Below, piece after piece: positions 60,035-64,000 of a stretch of 64,000 bases of DNA. Where the stretch lies: contig OZ005615.1 in the NCBI GenBank assembly GCA_963930655.1, positions 11,302,001 through 11,366,000 on the forward strand. The letters run 5' to 3'. The position numbers and the translations under genes are program-made. The stretch's first letter is position 1. Every line of letters starts with the position of its first letter. The notes beneath the pieces were generated by a model. The model was not told where the DNA came from. It did not search any database and worked only from the letters and a program-made list of their open reading frames with translations. Origin of the DNA: Myrica gale. Lineage: Eukaryota; Streptophyta; Magnoliopsida; Fagales; Myricaceae.

Positions 60035-60537
60035 GCCCTGATGGCAGTCCCATTTTCGTCGATCATAGGGCACTGCCTCGAGGGGAAAAGATTCGGTCCA
60101 AAGAATATCGCTTCTCATTCTATGCCATTTAGGTGGATTTGAGTTTCTGTAGTTAGTTTTTTTTTGGGTAACTTTTTTTTTTCTGTAGTTTGTTAACTGC
60201 TTTCAACAGAGAGTTTGCATATTATAGCTATACAATACTATGTCCTGGGGGAGTTATATTATGATGTGTCCTGTTTCAATCACGAGTTCTGAACTGAACT
60301 CGTGCATTTTTGGGTCTCCAGAAGCCCCTTATATGCGGCTTCAGATTCACCGCGGGAACTTGTGACTTGCCTACCTGAATGATCCCTTGCTGAAGCGATT
60401 GACAAAGCAGTCTCTAAACATGTGCACCGGGTTTGGGTGGTGGACCGACAGGGTTTACTTGTCGGGCTTGTTTCATTCTCAGATGTGATTAGAGTAATAA
60501 GGCATGAACTTGTATTAGATCGCTACGTGATGTGAAA

Positions 60538-61186
60538 GGCTTTCTTAGGTTTTATATTTTGGAGTTTCCAGATCATTTCGACTACCTTTAGCAAGCAAGG
60601 ATGTCATGGCTCACGTTGATTTGGTTGAAAAAGTGGTTACAGAGTATGCTACTTAACAAACTGTTATGGTTGATTTTGTCCAACTTTAATAGCACATGTG
60701 AGTGGATGACTTTTGAATCGACCATATGGGTCGGTGTCTCTTTCAGAGGTTTCTTTTTCTTTTGCACACTTTGAAGTTTTCTTCAGCGATCGACGTTTCT
60801 TTCGTAGGCGGGTAGGTGGAAGGCAATCAGGCATACTGCTTGCAACAAGTCCTTTTTTTTTTTTCTGTTCTTTGGGCAATCGCAAATATTGATCAACTGT
60901 TTTAAAGGGTGATTGCGATGTGGGAGACAATTTTTAATTTTTTTTAATCTTCTAATAAAGCACTACACTTTACACGATAAAATCCACAAAGATGAAGAAA
61001 TATAAATGAAAATTTCTTGTTTTTTTGTATCCCATTGCAACTGCATTTTTCGGTTAAAATCATGTTATATGTCCCATTTATAGCATATATGGTAACATTA
61101 TTTAATGTGACAAATTTATTAGTTTAACTTTTATAGTCAAGATGAAGAGCAAATTAAATGATATTTTCGTAGGTGGGTTAGGAAAA
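60538..61186. other. Gene-free DNA downstream of the PV42b relic
   Basis: A minus-strand frame at 60664-60930 is very Lys/Arg/Ser-rich; I recognise no domain and its composition follows a CTTTTT-rich plus strand. Nothing else seen. Confidence 0.4.
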
Positions 61187-61311
61187 GAGAAATGCTAGGC
61201 ATCTTCCGCTCGCGTCCCGTTGAAATAAATTTTTTTATTTTGATTTTTTTTTTCTTCAACGTCAGCCAGCGGAATGCTGACGAGATGAGAGCGGAATGCC
61301 TAGCATTTCTC
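61187..61311. mobile_element. Mutator-type MITE, 125 bp
   Basis: Inverted ends GAGAAATGCTAGGCAT on both sides (about 25-bp arms with CCGCTC inside). A perfect 9-bp target duplication, TTAGGAAAA, lies at 61178-61186 and 61312-61320. No ORF of its own. A 9-bp duplication places it with Mutator. Confidence 0.88.
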
Positions 61312-61830
61312 TTAGGAAAACGTATTCCACTATATAGATCGCTCGTGTGTAGCGAACCTATTTTATCCGAACTATATATCACAATGACCCTCACGCATGT
61401 GGTGTTTTTACCCACACGTACGACCGTCAATTGTGGTCGGTGACCTAACTGTCATATTTCCGAACTCTTTCAAATTTAGAACCGAGCCTCATTGAGCTAG
61501 GCCAATTTTTCAAAGATTTCCATTTAATCTTGTAAGGCTTGGAGCAGATCAACATTTTGGAACTTGGGTCTGGATGAGCATTTATGTAGTAATATAATTG
61601 AATGGCATGGCCTTTATGCCTAGATTAAACCAGACCGTCATAAACAGTGGGTTGGTACCTCATCTTCTATAACAATATCTCTGTACTTTATTTCCAAATA
61701 AAATTAATTATTTTTTTTAACTGGATACGTGGATATTTATATTTCATCAGGAGATCAAAATAAGCTAGAGTTTCTTTAGTAGATGAACTAAATCTTCAGC
61801 TGAGAAAAAAAAAACATGAACGAAAACTAA

Positions 61831-62137
61831 AGTTATGTTTGTTTCCTACAATTTTTTCAGGATTCAAAATACATTCACAAAATTACCACCAAACTTATTC
61901 AGAATTCAAACACAAATACCAATACATTTTACACAATCTCCAAAAACCTTTTACTTTTTTATTCAACATAAATTTTCTTTCTCTATATTTTTTCACATAA
62001 CTCCAATACTTTTTTATTAAACAATTACATCAAATCATTTCTCTTTTCACTTTACACAAACACTAATAAAATACTATTTAACATAAATATTAACAATTTC
62101 TCTAAAATCCTATAATTTTTAGTCAAACCGAACATAT
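61831..62137. mobile_element. AT-rich MITE
   Basis: Left GTTATGTTTGTTTCC, right GTCAAACCGAACATATAC: imperfect inverted ends of about 15 bp. About 300 bp, AT-rich, no gene. Confidence 0.45.
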
Positions 62138-62141
62138 ACTG

Positions 62142-62341
62142 GGGATGTTTGGAGCCCAAATATTTGGGCTCAAATATTTAGGTTTAATCATAAAAAATTC
62201 ACCACATAAGTTATTATTATTATAATACTTATTAAAAATCTTTTCTCTCTTCACTTTTTCACCAACTCTCATAACATTTCTTTACTTTATAATACTTCTC
62301 AAACCCCAATACCCAAAATTTTCAACCTCAAACGTACCCAC
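62142..62341. mobile_element. AT-rich MITE, same family as 19728-19915
   Basis: Left GGGGATGTTTGGAG, right CCTCAAACGTACCCA. The interior shares long ordered blocks with the copy at 19728-19915 (CTCTTCACTTTTTCACCAAC and CAAACCCCAATACCCAAAAT). Confidence 0.65.
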
Positions 62342-62723
62342 TATATTCTTCAAACGAGACCGTGAAGACCGTGTCCCAACCAGTACAACCAAATAGTGTC
62401 AAAATGCGCGTATGAACTGTACCGAACATAAAATAAGAAATAACAACCTAAACGAAAACCTAATAAATTTGGTTGAATTGAATTAGATTTTATCCCTCAA
62501 CTATATTGGAGGTGCCATTTAAATAACAAGTAATTGATAGTCGTGTCTAAAGTCCAAAAATATTATGAATATAAAAACAGAGGGGGGAAGTAATCTCTGA
62601 CGACTGCGGACCCTTGTTCCTTCTCTTTACAGCGCGTCAAGCCGTCATCCACACACAACAACCCATAAAAGGCCCACTTTTCACTTCTTCAAATGTCCGG
62701 CCTCAACCGCTAAGAAAAAAAAA

Positions 62724-63520
62724 GACTTAAATGCACCCACAGTCCCTGTGGTATAACAATGTTATAAAAATATCTATGAGGTAATAAAAGTTGCAAATAT
62801 GTCCCTGTGGTATGTTTTTTGTTAAATTCATGTCCTTCCGCCAGTTCCCGTTAAAAACACTAACCGGATATTGCTGACGTGACCTTTTTCTTTGGCTTAA
62901 ATGCACCCACAGTCCCTGTAGTATGACAATGTTGTAAATATGTCCCTGAGATAATAAAAGTTGCAAATATGTCCCTGAGGTAATAAAAGTTGCAAATATG
63001 TCTCTGTGGTATGTTTTTTGTTAAATCCATGTCATTCCGTCAGTTCCCGTTAAAAACACTAACTGGACATTGCTGACGTGGCTAGTTATTTTAATAAAGA
63101 TTAGTCAACACAGTCACCGAAAAAAAACTTCCTTCTACTCAATATTAAACGGCATCAGCACGTGCTGACTAATCTTTATTAAAATAACTAGTCACGTCAG
63201 CAATGTCCAGTTAGTGTTTTTAACGGGAACTGACGGAATGACATGGATTTAACAAAAAACATACCACAGGGACATATTTGCAACTTTTATTACCTCAGGG
63301 ACATATTTACAACATTGTCATACCACAGGGACTGTGGGTGCATTTAAGCCAAAGAAAAAGGCCACGTCAGCAATATCCGGTTAGTGTTTTTAACGGGAAC
63401 TGATGGAAGGACATGAATTTAACAAAAAACATACCACAGAGACATATTTGCAACTTGTATTACCTTAGAGACATTTTTACAACATTGTCATACCATAGGG
63501 ACTGTGGGTGCATTTAAGCC
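62724..63520. mobile_element. Foldback Mutator-like element with nested repeat arms
   Basis: A 797-bp palindromic element. Ends G(A/G)CTTAAATGCACCCACAG and its complement. Each arm is itself a tandem of two diverged modules of about 175-190 bp, both starting CTTAAATGCACCCACAGTCC. Flanked by A9 (62715-62723) and A10 (63521-63530), consistent with a 9-bp Mutator duplication though poly-A is weak evidence. The centre (about 63110-63165) is a short loop with no coding capture. Confidence 0.75.
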
Positions 63521-63654
63521 AAAAAAAAAATCCAAATGTCAGCCTCAACCCCCTCACCAGTCACCAGAAATTGAGTGACCAAAGTAAAAAGGAAAAAAGA
63601 AAACGTTCCGTCTTCGAAAACTCCGCTCCGACTCCGTCAATCCGGTCTCCGGCC

Positions 63655-63960
63655 AAGGCTGCACACAATCAGACCGCGGATTTGACCGGACCGGATTTGC
63701 GGTCCGATCCGGTCCTCTTTTTTAAAATGTGCTCCAGACCGGACCGGACCGCATTTATTAATATAAATAAAAAAATATTTTTTTATTATAATTTTCAATA
63801 TAAATTATAAACTTAAAATGTTTAATTTTAATCTAAACTAAAACTCTACATTTTTATACGTCCTTCCCCTTTGAAATTAACCTAATTTTAAAAAAAAATT
63901 AAAAAAATTAAAACCGGTCCGGTCCGAAAACCGAACTGAAAATCCGGTTGTTGAGCCCTA
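63655..63960. mobile_element. hAT-like CCGG-rich element (copy 2), left end unclear
   Basis: Right end GAGCCCTA (reverse complement TAGGGCTC). Subterminal GGACCGGACCGCATTTATTA and the core TTTAATTTTAATCTAAACTA are shared with copy 1 at 10671-11082. The left boundary and target duplication could not be placed. Confidence 0.55.
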
Positions 63961-64000
63961 ATTAAGGCCCATGACTAGAATAATTTAAAAAATTATAAGG

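Larger units (their letters stand above)
59371..60040. mobile_element. Small non-autonomous hAT element carrying host exons
   Basis: A 670-bp element. Left end CAGTGGCGGAGCCATGAATT, a classical hAT terminus; right end CGCCCTG (reverse complement CAGGGCG). The 8-bp target duplication ATGACAGT (59363-59370) / ATGGCAGT (60041-60048) matches at 7 of 8, and the PV42b-like reading frame resumes across it, which confirms the boundaries. The interior is a P58IPK-like gene fragment (separate entry) plus a subterminal poly-C run (60019-60034). Confidence 0.85.
56027..60537 (+). pseudogene. PV42B: PV42b-like CBS-domain (SnRK1 gamma-like) gene, split by two transposons
   Basis: Pieces: 56027-56056 (MKQTEQAEEL), then MULE-2; 59040-59370 (LSDKHVSDLMLGNRRLVEVS, AASLAHTMNALVANNVVAVP, HYIGMVTMLDILAHIAGDDQ), then a small hAT; 60041-60090 (SSIIGHCLEG); and about 60325-60537 (ELVTCLPE, LAEAIDKAVSKHVHRVWVVD, RQGLLVGLVSFSDVIRVIRH). 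These are the first and last CBS-repeat regions of the PV42 group of SNF1-kinase gamma-like proteins. Breaks other than the insertions: a shift near 59056, TAG for Trp at 59200-59202, loss of the middle CBS region between about 60090 and 60320, and TGA at about 60383. It was head to head with the TMM-like gene before the insertions. Dead. Confidence 0.88.

Noticed and set aside
60664-60930. Basic Lys/Ser/Arg-rich minus-strand frame
   Set aside because: Composition follows a CTTTTT-rich plus strand; no domain and no start context.

Overview
The window is nuclear DNA of a flowering plant, most likely a core eudicot. Genes are split by GT-AG introns and sit in AT-rich intergenic DNA full of Mutator-like (MULE), hAT and MITE elements. 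All gene names rest on protein similarity recalled from memory; no search was run.

Layout, left to right: a chloroplast type-A DnaJ (minus, runs off the left edge); a CUE-domain gene (minus); about 6 kb of repeats with a DOG1-like relic; a U11/U12-25K (SNRNP25)-like ubiquitin-fold gene (minus); a decayed hAT transposon; the complete 25-exon PRP8 splicing-factor gene (plus); a PTI1-like receptor-like cytoplasmic kinase (minus); a TOO MANY MOUTHS (TMM)-like pseudogene (minus); a 7-kb MULE; a PV42b-like CBS-domain pseudogene (plus) split by a second MULE and a small hAT element; then MITE-rich DNA. Apart from the kinase, the order DnaJ - CUE - ubiquitin-fold - PRP8 - TMM - PV42b matches my memory of Arabidopsis At1g80030 to At1g80090, so this looks like an ancestral syntenic block.

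The left and middle of the block are intact: all four multi-exon genes that can be read to their stop codon keep exact reading frame across every junction. The right end is decayed. TMM and PV42b stood head to head; each carries a MULE at its 5' end with a readable target-site duplication, and each has internal stops, shifts and deletions. Loss of one homeologue after genome duplication is the simplest explanation, but true loss of TMM, a stomatal patterning gene, would be notable.

The most interesting mobile DNA is that which has picked up host sequence: a 787-bp foldback MULE inside a DnaJ intron whose loop encodes part of a CRM (group II intron splicing) domain, and a 670-bp hAT element carrying two exons and the intron between them of a P58IPK-like co-chaperone. 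The large MULE also carries an intact gene for a GRF zinc-finger protein with a coiled coil and a C-terminal membrane anchor. I saw no CRISPR, prophage or bacterial-type system.
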